Origin: Chrysiogenia bacterium
GTDB taxonomy: Bacteria; JAGRBM01
DNA: 13,824 nt
NCBI GenBank assembly: GCA_020434085.1
Contig: JAGRBM010000072.1
Span: 1-13,824 of the forward strand
Direction of reading: 5' to 3'
Position 1 is the stretch's first letter. Every line of letters starts with the position of its first letter. Below, one piece after another: positions 6,608 through 13,147 of this stretch. A program made the translations under genes and the position numbers. Below the pieces are notes generated by a model. It had not been told where the DNA came from and ran no database searches. It saw only the letters and a program-made list of their open reading frames with translations.

Positions 6608-6954
6608 AGCGCCTTCCGAGCAGCGTGCAGAACCCGGAGCAACTTTCCTTCCTGGAACCGCCCGAGTTCGCGCCTCAGTGGCCGACCCGTGGCACCTTGG
6701 CAGACAAGGCGCTCGGCATGTTCATGGACGGTCAGGTTTTCGACCATCCGGACTTCGAAGGTCGCACTCAAAGCTGGCGGCTGGGCGCGGTGGTGTTCAC
6801 CCTGCGCACCTTGGGCTGGCCCATCGAGACCATCGAGATTCCCAGTCCTACCGACGACTGCCCGGACCGCACGATTGCGCTGTACCGGCTGGACGGCAAG
6901 TTCACGGCGCAGGCGTTGGCGATGGCCGGGAGGGGTGATGCTCGCAATGGCTAA
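6604..6954 (+). CDS. HTH-like conserved hypothetical in the replication operon
   Basis: A protein of 116 aa. Residues about 30-80 (TLADKALGMFMDGQVFDHPD, then SWRLGAVVFTLRTLGWPIET) look like a helix-turn-helix with an aromatic core. The segment VFTLRTLGW matches a pattern I associate with small phage and island HTH proteins. A beta-like C-terminal part follows (IALYRLDGKFTAQALAMAG). The ATG at 6604 overlaps the upstream stop (ATGA). Its own stop (6952-6954) lies within the 5' end of the primase-helicase gene. Position and size suggest an accessory replication or regulatory protein. No catalytic motif is visible. Confidence 0.8.
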   Translation: MKRLPSSVQNPEQLSFLEPPEFAPQWPTRGTLADKALGMFMDGQVFDHPDFEGRTQSWRLGAVVFTLRTLGWPIETIEIPSPTDDCPDRTIALYRLDGKFTAQALAMAGRGDARNG

Positions 6955-8920
6955 CACCGACCGCGCACGAGACGCGCTTTACGCCCTCTCGCCGGAGTTG
7001 CCCCGGGACGAGTGGGTCCGCATCGGCATGGCCGCGCATGCAGCCGGGCTGGACTTCGAGGCGTTCAACGACTGGAGCTCCCAGGCGGGCAGCTACAACG
7101 AGCGGGACGCCCGCGATACCTGGCGCAGCTTCAAGCCTGGCAAAGGCGTTGGAGCCGGAACTCTCTTCAAGGCAGCGGCGCAGGCTGGCTGGCGTCCGGA
7201 TGCGCTCCAAGCGGCAAACAGCCCTGTCCTGAGCCCCAGGAAGGCCCAGGAACGCATGAAACCGACCGGGCAAGGGGTAGACCCCACCCAGGTCTGGGAA
7301 CGCTCACAGGCTGCGACGGCCGAGCACCCCTACATCCGCCAGAAGAACGGACTTCCGGATGGGCTGCGCGTCATTCCTGCCGGCGACCCTTTGAAGGTGG
7401 CGGGCGAGTCCATGGCCGGCGCGCTGGTCATTCCGGTTCAGCGCCGAGACGGCAGCGTCTCCAGCCTGCAACTTGTCGCCCCTCCGGTAACGGCGGCGCG
7501 GCTGAAAGCCGAAGGTCGGCCGGGGAAGCTGAACCTGCCCGGCTGCACCATGCAGGGCTGGTTCCTGGTCGGCACGGTCTCCGAAGGTGCCACGGTGTAC
7601 CTGTGCGAGGGCATCGGGCAAGCCTGGGCCGCGTGGAAGGCAACGGGCAAACCTGCTGCCGTCTGTTTCGGCTGGGGACGCGTCCGAGCTGTGGCAACGG
7701 AACTGCGGGAATCCAACCCCTCGGCGCGCCTCGTCATCGTCCCCGACGTGGGGAAGGAGCAGGACGCGGAGACCATCGCCCGCGAATTGGGGTCCGAGTT
7801 CGTGCGCATGCCTGCCGGCTGGCCGCGCAACTCCGACATCAACGACCTGGCGCAGGGCGACGGCCTGGACGTGCTGGAAGCGTTGCTCTCGAAGCCGCTC
7901 ACGCCTCCGCAGCGGTACAAGCTGCTCACCGCGTCCGACTTGCTGGCAATGCCTCCGCTTCAGTGGCGCATCCGAGGCGTGCTGCCTGCTGCTGGTCTCG
8001 CTGGCCTGTACGGTCCGAGTGCTTCGGGGAAGTCGTTCCTTGCCTTGGACATGGCCGCCGCCATCGCCGAGGGCTCACGCTGGTTCGGACACCGTACCGA
8101 AGCCGCTCCCGTGGTGTATGCCGCGCTGGAGGGGGAAGCCGGGTTCCGGGTGCGCGTTGAGGCTTGGGAGGTGCACCGTGGCCGCAGCCTGCCGCAACGC
8201 CTTCACCTGGTGTTGCAGGCGTTCAAGCTCACGGACTTGCAGGACGTTCGCGACCTCGCTGCCGTCATCCCCCAGGGCGCAGTGGTGTTCCTGGACACGC
8301 TGAATCGTGCGGCTCCCACATCCGACGAGAACAGCTCCAAGGACATGGGCGAGATTCTGGAGGCGGCGAAGCTCCTGCAATCGCTCACTGGCTGCCTGGT
8401 CGTCCTGGTGCACCACACGGGCAAGGACTCCACCAAGGGGCTGCGCGGTCATAGCTCGCTGTTTGCCGCACTCGACGCCGCCGTAGAAGTCTCCCGCGAG
8501 GGCGACCGCCGCGAGTGGCGGGTGGCGAAGTCCAAGGACGGCGCTGACGGTGACGCCAAGGCGTTTCGGCTGCAAGTCGAGATGCTCGGCACCGACGACC
8601 ACGGCGACCCCATCACGTCCTGCGTCGTGGTGCCAGACACAGCGTCCGAAGAAGTTCAGCGGGCCAAGCTGCCGACCGGGGGCAATCAGCGCCTGGTACT
8701 CGACGCCCTGCGGCCGATGTTCAAGGACGGCCAGTGCGGCAAGCCCGGTGCGCCACCGCTGAAGCCCTGCATCGAGCTAGAGGCGGCAATCGCAAAAGCT
8801 GCGGGGCACCTGACCTGCGAGACGCACCGCAGGAACACCCGCGCCAGAGAGGCCATCACCGGCCTGGTGAGCCGCGGAGTCCTTGGCTGTCATGAGGGGT
8901 GGCTGTGGCAATCCGCATAA
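6938..8920 (+). CDS. Primase-helicase: PriCT-2, Toprim and RepA-like ATPase domains
   Basis: The probable replication protein of the element, 660 aa. Residues about 8-90 match the PriCT-2 domain. Residues about 118-318 look like a Toprim-type primase core with E224 (YLCEGIG) and D270 (VIVPDVGKEQDA). Residues about 326-570 are a RepA/AAA_25-type hexameric helicase with Walker A GPSASGKS (359-366), Walker B VVFLDT (449-454) and an HHTGKD motif (492-497). The last 80 residues look like a winged helix (IELEAAIAKAAGHL ... LVSRGVLGCHEGWLW). No archaeo-eukaryotic primase catalytic domain precedes PriCT-2. The ATG at 6938 is four bases after GGGAGG (6928-6933); ATG 6947 is the alternative. An in-frame reading from 6689 is rejected because it overlaps the upstream gene and has no domain content. 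It ends immediately before the proposed origin repeats. Confidence 0.93.
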   Translation: MLAMANTDRARDALYALSPELPRDEWVRIGMAAHAAGLDFEAFNDWSSQAGSYNERDARDTWRSFKPGKGVGAGTLFKAAAQAGWRPDALQAANSPVLSPRKAQERMKPTGQGVDPTQVWERSQAATAEHPYIRQKNGLPDGLRVIPAGDPLKVAGESMAGALVIPVQRRDGSVSSLQLVAPPVTAARLKAEGRPGKLNLPGCTMQGWFLVGTVSEGATVYLCEGIGQAWAAWKATGKPAAVCFGWGRVRAVATELRESNPSARLVIVPDVGKEQDAETIARELGSEFVRMPAGWPRNSDINDLAQGDGLDVLEALLSKPLTPPQRYKLLTASDLLAMPPLQWRIRGVLPAAGLAGLYGPSASGKSFLALDMAAAIAEGSRWFGHRTEAAPVVYAALEGEAGFRVRVEAWEVHRGRSLPQRLHLVLQAFKLTDLQDVRDLAAVIPQGAVVFLDTLNRAAPTSDENSSKDMGEILEAAKLLQSLTGCLVVLVHHTGKDSTKGLRGHSSLFAALDAAVEVSREGDRREWRVAKSKDGADGDAKAFRLQVEMLGTDDHGDPITSCVVVPDTASEEVQRAKLPTGGNQRLVLDALRPMFKDGQCGKPGAPPLKPCIELEAAIAKAAGHLTCETHRRNTRAREAITGLVSRGVLGCHEGWLWQSA

Positions 8921-9180
8921 CCGAAATTCACCGAAATGGCCGTTTTCGGTTGGTCTCGGTAACCGAAATTCACCGGTCCCCCTATAGGGGGCCGGAAGGT
9001 TTCGGTCGGTCAACGCCGGTCACCACGGGAAGGGGAGTTAGTTCTCCTTTCCTGAGCCACGACAGCCACTTAGGCCATGAACACAGGGGGGCTCTGGACT
9101 CCCTGTTCTGGAACACCCAACAACCCGCGCCCGACATGAGCGACGAGGAACTCGCTCACGCCTACTTCGCTGCGCCCTGA
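8905..9180 (+). CDS. Possible small protein spanning the repeat region
   Basis: An open frame of about 91 codons starts at GTG 8905 (GAGGGG at 8894-8899 is five bases upstream) or at GTG 8899, and ends 19 bp before the next gene. Its first half is encoded by the ACCGAAA repeats and palindrome, so it reads as a repetitive peptide (ITEIHRNG ... VTEIHRSP). The C-terminal tail LFWNTQQPAPDMSDEELAHA looks protein-like, but no good internal start codon serves it. It may be a real small gene, the 3' remnant of a lost one, or simply an open frame in GC-rich non-coding DNA. Low confidence. Confidence 0.25.
   Translation: MAIRITEIHRNGRFRLVSVTEIHRSPYRGPEGFGRSTPVTTGRGVSSPFLSHDSHLGHEHRGALDSLFWNTQQPAPDMSDEELAHAYFAAP
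8918..9006. repeat. Candidate replication origin: ACCGAAA iterons and palindrome
   Basis: ACCGAAA occurs five times in 89 bp: plus strand at 8920-8926, 8930-8936 and 8962-8968; minus strand at 8944-8950 and 9000-9006. Within this, the 16-mer TAACCGAAATTCACCG is repeated exactly at 8918-8933 and 8960-8975, 42 bp apart, close to four helical turns. A perfect 14-bp palindrome, CCCCCTATAGGGGG, lies at 8978-8991, flanked by CCGG on both sides (8973-8976, 8991-8994). The first 16-mer begins in the stop codon of the primase-helicase gene. Iterons plus a palindrome beside a replication gene is the normal plan of a plasmid-like origin. It could instead be a promoter/operator for the downstream operon. 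Confidence 0.65.
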
Positions 9181-9199
9181 GAACAGACAAGGAACAGTC
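9007..9199. other. Intergenic remainder before the glycosyltransferase-like gene
   Basis: Apart from the doubtful small frame noted separately, I see no RNA gene or clear promoter here. GGGGGG at 9086-9091 is a short homopolymer. AAGGA (9189-9193) is the ribosome-binding site for the ATG at 9200. Confidence 0.4.
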
Positions 9200-10429
9200 A
9201 TGACATCACCCACCCAGCCGCTGGCGGTCACAAACCCCGAGGCCGCCCGCCATCTCGCCCTGAGCACGTACTACCTGCGCCGCAGCGACTTCGCACGGGC
9301 AATTCAATACGCGCGGCTCCCCATCCTCGCTGGAGAGCCGTCGGCCATCATCAACCTGCTGACCACTCAGGTGCTGGCGCGCAAGTACGAAGCAGCAGCC
9401 GAGACCGCCACCATGTGCCTGAGTGCGCAGGTGCATCACACGGTTCGAAAGGGCGTGCTTGAGGCCGTGCTGCCAGCGCTGTACTTCCTCGGCGCTCAGG
9501 ACGGCGATTGCTCCCAGGCGTATGCCCTGGCTGCGGAACTGGCCGCTCACGCGAACCTGAACCCGGAGCATCCCCGTTGGCAAGGGCAGCCGCTCAAAGG
9601 CAAGACGCTGCTCGTGAGCCTTTCAGAGGCATGCATTGGCGGCTGGGGCGACCACATCATGTGGGCGAGATTCATCCCCTACGTGGCGGCCACGGGTGCG
9701 CGCATCGTCGTGCAAGGCCCTTCCGCACTGGCCCGGCTGTTCATGACCATTCCCGGGGTGGTCTCCGTCTGCGACTTCGAGCAGCGCCCGACCTGTGATT
9801 ACGCGCTCAGCATCATGGAACTGCCGCATGCGCTAGGGCTCACCGGCGTACCCGTTGGCAACCCGTTCAACGTCGGAGTCGTTCCGTTCCCCGAAGAGAC
9901 GCACGCGGTTGCTATCAACTGGGGCGCGAGCTGGGCGGCACCGTATATGGACCGAGCCTGCGCGCTGGCCGAGTACCTCCCGCTGATGCAGCTCCCGGCG
10001 ACCACGCTGTACGCAGTCCAGAAGGGTGCGCATCAACGTCAGCTCTACCCGCCGCCTGTGGGCTTCCAGGCTCAAGACCTCGCCCCGAACTTGGCCGACT
10101 TCCTCGATACCGCCGTCGTGCTTTCGAGCATGGATGCGGTAGTGACGACGGACAACGTGGTCGGCAACTTGGCTTGCATGCTTGGGCGTCCCACATTCGT
10201 TCTGGTCGCGAAATGCGCTGACTGGCGATGGGGCTCGGGCGGTCACACGCCTTGGTATCCGACTGCCCGTGTCTACCAGCAAGAGGTGGCAGGCGAATGG
10301 GAAAAGCCGATTGCTGCACTCACTCAAGACCTGCATGCCTACCTGCAAACTCACGCCCGCAAGCTGCCGCAGGCCGAGCCCACCGAACAACCGAAAACCG
10401 CCGAAACGGTGACGCCGGAGGCCGCATGA
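9200..10429 (+). CDS. GT9-like glycosyltransferase-related protein with helical-repeat N-terminus
   Basis: A soluble protein of 409 aa. Residues about 14-120 are helical and TPR-like (RHLALSTYYLRRSDFARAIQ; NLLTTQVLARKYEAAAE). Residues about 133-385 resemble the ADP-heptose/GT9 and TPR-linked transferase fold. GGWGDHIMWARFIPYVAATG (147-166) matches the 'GxGDxxxFxRYxPxLAxxGA' segment. FLDTAVVLSSMDAVVTTDNV followed by VGNLACMLGRPTF matches the nucleotide-sugar site 'VDTAxxHLAGALGxP', and DWRWGSGGHTPWYP matches the common C-terminal motif. The usual His of 'xHLA' is Asn (N323), and the first position is T317-D318-N319, so activity may be altered or lost. A polar tail (386-409) ends the protein. 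It is first of a four-gene run. Possible roles are modifying host surface glycans or another island product; unproven. Confidence 0.8.
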   Translation: MTSPTQPLAVTNPEAARHLALSTYYLRRSDFARAIQYARLPILAGEPSAIINLLTTQVLARKYEAAAETATMCLSAQVHHTVRKGVLEAVLPALYFLGAQDGDCSQAYALAAELAAHANLNPEHPRWQGQPLKGKTLLVSLSEACIGGWGDHIMWARFIPYVAATGARIVVQGPSALARLFMTIPGVVSVCDFEQRPTCDYALSIMELPHALGLTGVPVGNPFNVGVVPFPEETHAVAINWGASWAAPYMDRACALAEYLPLMQLPATTLYAVQKGAHQRQLYPPPVGFQAQDLAPNLADFLDTAVVLSSMDAVVTTDNVVGNLACMLGRPTFVLVAKCADWRWGSGGHTPWYPTARVYQQEVAGEWEKPIAALTQDLHAYLQTHARKLPQAEPTEQPKTAETVTPEAA

Positions 10430-10836
10430 ATCCAATCAAAGGAAATCAAGCCGTTAGCCTGAGCGACGAGAACATCCCTTCCCTGAAGATTGAACCTTGC
10501 GAGGACGGCACTGTGATGCTGGAGCAGGATTGGTGCGGCAACGTGGACCGCGTGTCCATTCACCCCATCCACCTGCGCTTCATGGCGGAGAAGCTCGGGA
10601 TGGTTCCGGCCGTCACCGCGCAGGAGATGGAACACGCACACCGTGCGTCCACCTGGGAGCGGCGGCTTCGCGTCCTGTGCTCCCGTATCGAGCGCCTGGA
10701 CGAGATGCTGCAAGCGGTGCCTGTGTACCCCGAAGGGAAGGACGACGACCCGGCAACGGTGTTCAGCGCGGCCACCCGGGAGCTGGCGCAGGAGTTCTGT
10801 GCAGACCTTCCGGCCGTTCAGGCGGAGGTGCAGTGA
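10426..10836 (+). CDS. Conserved hypothetical, small soluble protein
   Basis: A protein of 136 aa. The N-terminal half is beta-like: IPSLKIEPCEDGTVMLEQDW then VDRVSIHPIHLRFMAEKLGM. I recall this 'SIHPIHLRxMAExLG' pattern from small proteins of proteobacterial plasmids and islands, without an assigned function. The C-terminal half is helical (RRLRVLCSRIERLDEMLQAV). The ATG at 10426 overlaps the stop of the glycosyltransferase-like gene (ATGA), and its own stop overlaps the next start (TGATG), so the genes are translationally coupled. No membrane segment or catalytic motif is seen. A possible nucleic-acid-binding or accessory role is a guess from context. Confidence 0.82.
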   Translation: MNPIKGNQAVSLSDENIPSLKIEPCEDGTVMLEQDWCGNVDRVSIHPIHLRFMAEKLGMVPAVTAQEMEHAHRASTWERRLRVLCSRIERLDEMLQAVPVYPEGKDDDPATVFSAATRELAQEFCADLPAVQAEVQ

Positions 10837-11516
10837 TGGCCGACAAGAAGAAGGAGCACAAGCCCTTGCAGGTGCCGATGCGCGAGGGCGACAACACAGA
10901 CGCAGTGATGGCCGGCCTGGTCATCTCCCCGGAGTTGAGTGCCGGAATGGTGGCGCACGCGTTCACCGGCAACACGCTGGGAGACGACGTAGCGGGAATC
11001 ACAGAGCTAACCGCCGCCTTGAAGGACACGACCAAGCGCGTGAACGACGGCGACCTGTCCACGCTGGAGGCCATGCTCGTGGCGCAGGCGACGGCGCTGC
11101 AAGGCATCTTCACCAGCTACGCGAAGCGCGCCCAAATACAGCAGTACCAGAAGAACCTGGAGTCCTTCATGGGGATGGCGCTCCGGGCGCAGGCCCAGAG
11201 CCGGGCAACCATCCAGGCCCTGGTGGACCTCAAGTTCCCGAGGCAAGCCACGTTCGTAAAGCAGGCCAACATCGCTCACGGCCCGCAGCAGGTGAACAAC
11301 GGGGTTTTGTCACCCCCTAAAGAGCCGGTGACACAGCCCGCTCACGCGCACGAGAACAACCGGACTGAGCAGACCAAACTTTTAGAGGACACCCGCAGTG
11401 GCAGCACGTACTTGGACATTGGAACAACGCCAGCAGCAGCGCGAGGCCATCGAGCGGTGGAAGCCGTGGGAGCAGTCCACCGGCCCAAGAAGCCCAGAGG
11501 GAAAGGCAAGGGTTAG
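10836..11516 (+). CDS. Conserved hypothetical with QVNNG motif
   Basis: A protein of 226 aa. The N-terminus is charged (MADKKKEHKPLQ). The middle (about 55-135) is a long helical region (ELTAALKDTTKRVNDGDLST; LEAMLVAQATALQGIFTSYA; MGMALRAQAQSRATIQALVD), then FPRQATFVKQANIAHG-PQQVNNG (129-151). The QANIxxGPQQVNNG pattern is familiar from a widespread family of proteobacterial mobile-element proteins of unknown function. The C-terminal tail is Arg/Lys-rich and ends GKGKG. The last 119 bp overlap the next gene in another frame. The ATG at 10836 overlaps the upstream stop. The helical core resembles structural or scaffold-like proteins, but no role is established. Confidence 0.85.
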   Translation: MADKKKEHKPLQVPMREGDNTDAVMAGLVISPELSAGMVAHAFTGNTLGDDVAGITELTAALKDTTKRVNDGDLSTLEAMLVAQATALQGIFTSYAKRAQIQQYQKNLESFMGMALRAQAQSRATIQALVDLKFPRQATFVKQANIAHGPQQVNNGVLSPPKEPVTQPAHAHENNRTEQTKLLEDTRSGSTYLDIGTTPAAARGHRAVEAVGAVHRPKKPRGKGKG

Positions 11517-11607
11517 TCGCAACGGCTGGAAGGGAGGCACCCGGCAAATGCTCCGAGAACTCGGCCGGGCGCTGCGGGTTCAGAAGGACGCCATCGGCGA
11601 CCTGTAA
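11398..11607 (+). CDS. Small conserved basic protein (WKPWE-STGPR family)
   Basis: A basic protein of 69 aa. The core, ERWKPWEQSTGPRSPEGKAR followed by VSRNGWKGGTRQMLREL, matches a short motif I recall from many proteobacterial mobile-element proteins (WKPWExSTGPRTPEGKAxxSxNxxKGG), usually beside the QVNNG family as here. Function is unknown; the basic Gly/Lys-rich core could bind nucleic acid. The start is GTG at 11398, inside the upstream gene, giving a 119-bp overlap in a different frame. The recognisable motif begins about 20 residues after the start, within the overlap, so the overlap is real. It closes the operon; its stop lies in a small inverted repeat, CTGTA-AA-TACAG (11602-11613). 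Confidence 0.82.
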   Translation: MAARTWTLEQRQQQREAIERWKPWEQSTGPRSPEGKARVSRNGWKGGTRQMLRELGRALRVQKDAIGDL

Positions 11608-11750
11608 ATACAGGGAGTTAACAGCTAAAAAGCCAGTCGTGGCCGGGGTTTAGGCATTGAGTTAACTCCGGCCGCGCTGCTCCGATTTGAGCTGGGGCGA
11701 CCTGCAATTTAAGATGGCTCAGCCGCAGGTCAGCGGCGAAGGAGCGGCAG
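11608..11750. promoter_or_regulatory. Hairpin and promoter region before the membrane-protein pair
   Basis: GGAGTTAAC (11614-11622) is exactly complementary to GTTAACTCC (11661-11669); the latter includes the palindrome GAGTTAACTC (11659-11668). Overlapping this, GGCCGGGGTT (11641-11650) pairs with AACTCCGGCC (11664-11673) in a 10-bp stem with one G-U pair and a 13-base loop. The two foldings exclude each other. A promoter candidate follows, TTGAGC (11687-11692), 17 bp, TAAGAT (11710-11715), with a flanking inverted repeat GACCTGC/GCAGGTC (11699-11705, 11725-11731) around the -10. The layout suggests termination of the upstream operon and separate, possibly repressed, expression of the next two genes. 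Confidence 0.5.
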
Positions 11751-12299
11751 GTGGGAATGGCAGTCGTTCACGTCCTCGGAGCACTCGTGGCCTCATTTGC
11801 GTTCGGCATTGGGGTGATGCTCATCGCCGCGTGGGAGCAGGAACGCGTCCAGAAGCGCAGATTGCAAGACGCCTCCATTGCGCTGGGCGTCTCCGTGTCG
11901 GCCTTGGACAACGACGAATCCCTAATCCCTCGCCTTCTGGAATACTCGTCCCAGCGTTTTAGCGCCGACCTGTTCCGCAATCGCCTTTCCGACCTTTGCG
12001 GCTACGTTCGCGCGGCGTGGGGCTGGCTAGGAACGCTGGTTCAGGTTGGCATCGTGGTCGGCGTGGGCTGGGCGATGTACACGAGCGGCTCTGAGAACGC
12101 GGTCTACATGTGGTCTGTGCTGGCCGTCGCAATCTTCTTCTGGCTCGCGGCCGTCGCGTTCTCGTTCACCTGTCTGCTGCTGACCGGCCGCTACCCTGGT
12201 GAGGCAAGGCTTGCGCGCAAGTCGATTGCCGCATTCATCGAGCAGCGCAGCGCCTCGCAGCCGCTAGAGAAGCCGCTCGCTACGGCGTGGGAGTCCTGA
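11751..12299 (+). CDS. Predicted membrane protein, cargo gene 1
   Basis: A protein of 182 aa that I do not recognise. Hydrophobic segments suggest three membrane helices: residues about 4-25 (VVHVLGALVASFAFGIGVML), about 90-112 (WLGTLVQVGIVVGVGWAMYT) and about 119-147 (YMWSVLAVAIFFWLAAVAFS). Between the first two lies a polar domain of about 65 residues (EQERVQKRRLQDASIALGVS onward) that should be cytoplasmic or periplasmic. The C-terminal tail is basic and polar. The GTG at 11751 has GGAG (11741-11744) six bases upstream; ATG 11757 is an equally possible start. It has its own promoter candidate and overlaps the next gene (TGATG), so the two probably form a complex or function together. A toxin, defence or exclusion role is a hypothesis from position. 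Confidence 0.75.
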   Translation: MGMAVVHVLGALVASFAFGIGVMLIAAWEQERVQKRRLQDASIALGVSVSALDNDESLIPRLLEYSSQRFSADLFRNRLSDLCGYVRAAWGWLGTLVQVGIVVGVGWAMYTSGSENAVYMWSVLAVAIFFWLAAVAFSFTCLLLTGRYPGEARLARKSIAAFIEQRSASQPLEKPLATAWES

Positions 12300-13147
12300 T
12301 GTCGGACCTGGACAAGTTCATTGAGGACAGCTCGGCCCGCTACATCGCGGCGAAGACAGACGGCCAAAAGGAAGTGCGCCGCCGCTGGCATGTCCTCGCG
12401 TCCGAAACACGGAATGCACTCATTGAGAGCGGCTTCTACTCCCCACGCGGCGAGCGCCTGGACATCGTGGGAGAAAGCAACCTGCCGCAGCACGATGCAG
12501 ACCGGCTGGAGCATGCAGTGGGGCTGTTCAAGCATTGCCTTGCTGCGAAGCTGCCCTCTGCAACCGAGAAGAAGGCTCCCATTCCCGTGGAAGCGCACAC
12601 GGACGAAGTGATGTCCGCCGTTTCCGAGCTGCTCGCAGTGCGCGAGTGGCAAGACCCGGACTTCCTCCGTCTGGCGCTGATGGCGACCGCCAAGCACCAG
12701 CAGGCGAACGCACTATCCATGCACACCCCACAGAGCACGCTCGCTCCTGCGTGGGGATGCCTGGGCGCTCTCTTCAAGCTCGCACTGTTCCTCGCAATGC
12801 CCGTGGCGCTGGCAGCCGGCATTGCTGCGGCGACGCGTCAGGATGTGGGCGGAGCGTCGATGGCGTTTTACATCGTTGGCTTCGGCGTGCTGGCCGTCAT
12901 GAGCGCCCTTGGTATCGGCGTGAAGAAGAAGGACGGCTTCGAGCTGGCCTACGAACAGTGGGCGCTGTTCCAGATTGATGGCGCGGTCGGCGTCACCGGC
13001 GCTGGTGCTTTAGAGCGGCTGCGGCAGATGGCCGCCATGGGCGTTAAGGTGCCCGCCTTGGCTTTCGACGCTGCGGAGGTTCTTCGCTCGCGTGCGGCTG
13101 GTCAGCAATTTTCGGAGTCCGTAAAGGAATCGCGGACGGCTGCGTAA
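12299..13147 (+). CDS. Predicted two-helix membrane protein, cargo gene 2
   Basis: A protein of 282 aa that I do not recognise. The first 150 residues are soluble and mostly helical with charged stretches (GQKEVRRRWHVLASETRNAL; ERLDIVGESNLPQHDADRLE). Two membrane helices follow at about 159-178 (FKLALFLAMPVALAAGIAAA) and 189-208 (FYIVGFGVLAVMSALGIGVK) with a short loop between, so both soluble parts should face the same side. Residues 209-282 are a second soluble region (KKKDGFELAYEQWALFQIDG). The ATG at 12299 overlaps the upstream stop (TGATG) and has GGGAG five bases before it; GTG 12287 is a poorer choice. The 3' end overlaps the convergent minus-strand gene by 104 bp. It is coupled to the preceding membrane protein and placed at the element's end, a common cargo position. 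Function unknown. Confidence 0.75.
   Translation: MSDLDKFIEDSSARYIAAKTDGQKEVRRRWHVLASETRNALIESGFYSPRGERLDIVGESNLPQHDADRLEHAVGLFKHCLAAKLPSATEKKAPIPVEAHTDEVMSAVSELLAVREWQDPDFLRLALMATAKHQQANALSMHTPQSTLAPAWGCLGALFKLALFLAMPVALAAGIAAATRQDVGGASMAFYIVGFGVLAVMSALGIGVKKKDGFELAYEQWALFQIDGAVGVTGAGALERLRQMAAMGVKVPALAFDAAEVLRSRAAGQQFSESVKESRTAA

Noticed and set aside
6689-6937. In-frame N-terminal extension of the primase-helicase
   Set aside because: The extra 83 codons overlap the 6604 gene in another frame and give an Arg/Trp/Pro/Ser-rich peptide without a domain. PriCT-2 begins right after ATG 6938/6947.
7438-8602. Minus-strand frames over the primase-helicase (7438-7929 and 8075-8602)
   Set aside because: They are shadows of the helicase frame with Walker A and B motifs, and they have no motif of their own.
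10497-10835. N-terminal extension of the QVNNG protein
   Set aside because: It overlaps the 136-aa gene in another frame and lacks recognisable content; the ATG at 10836 overlapping the upstream stop is the natural start.
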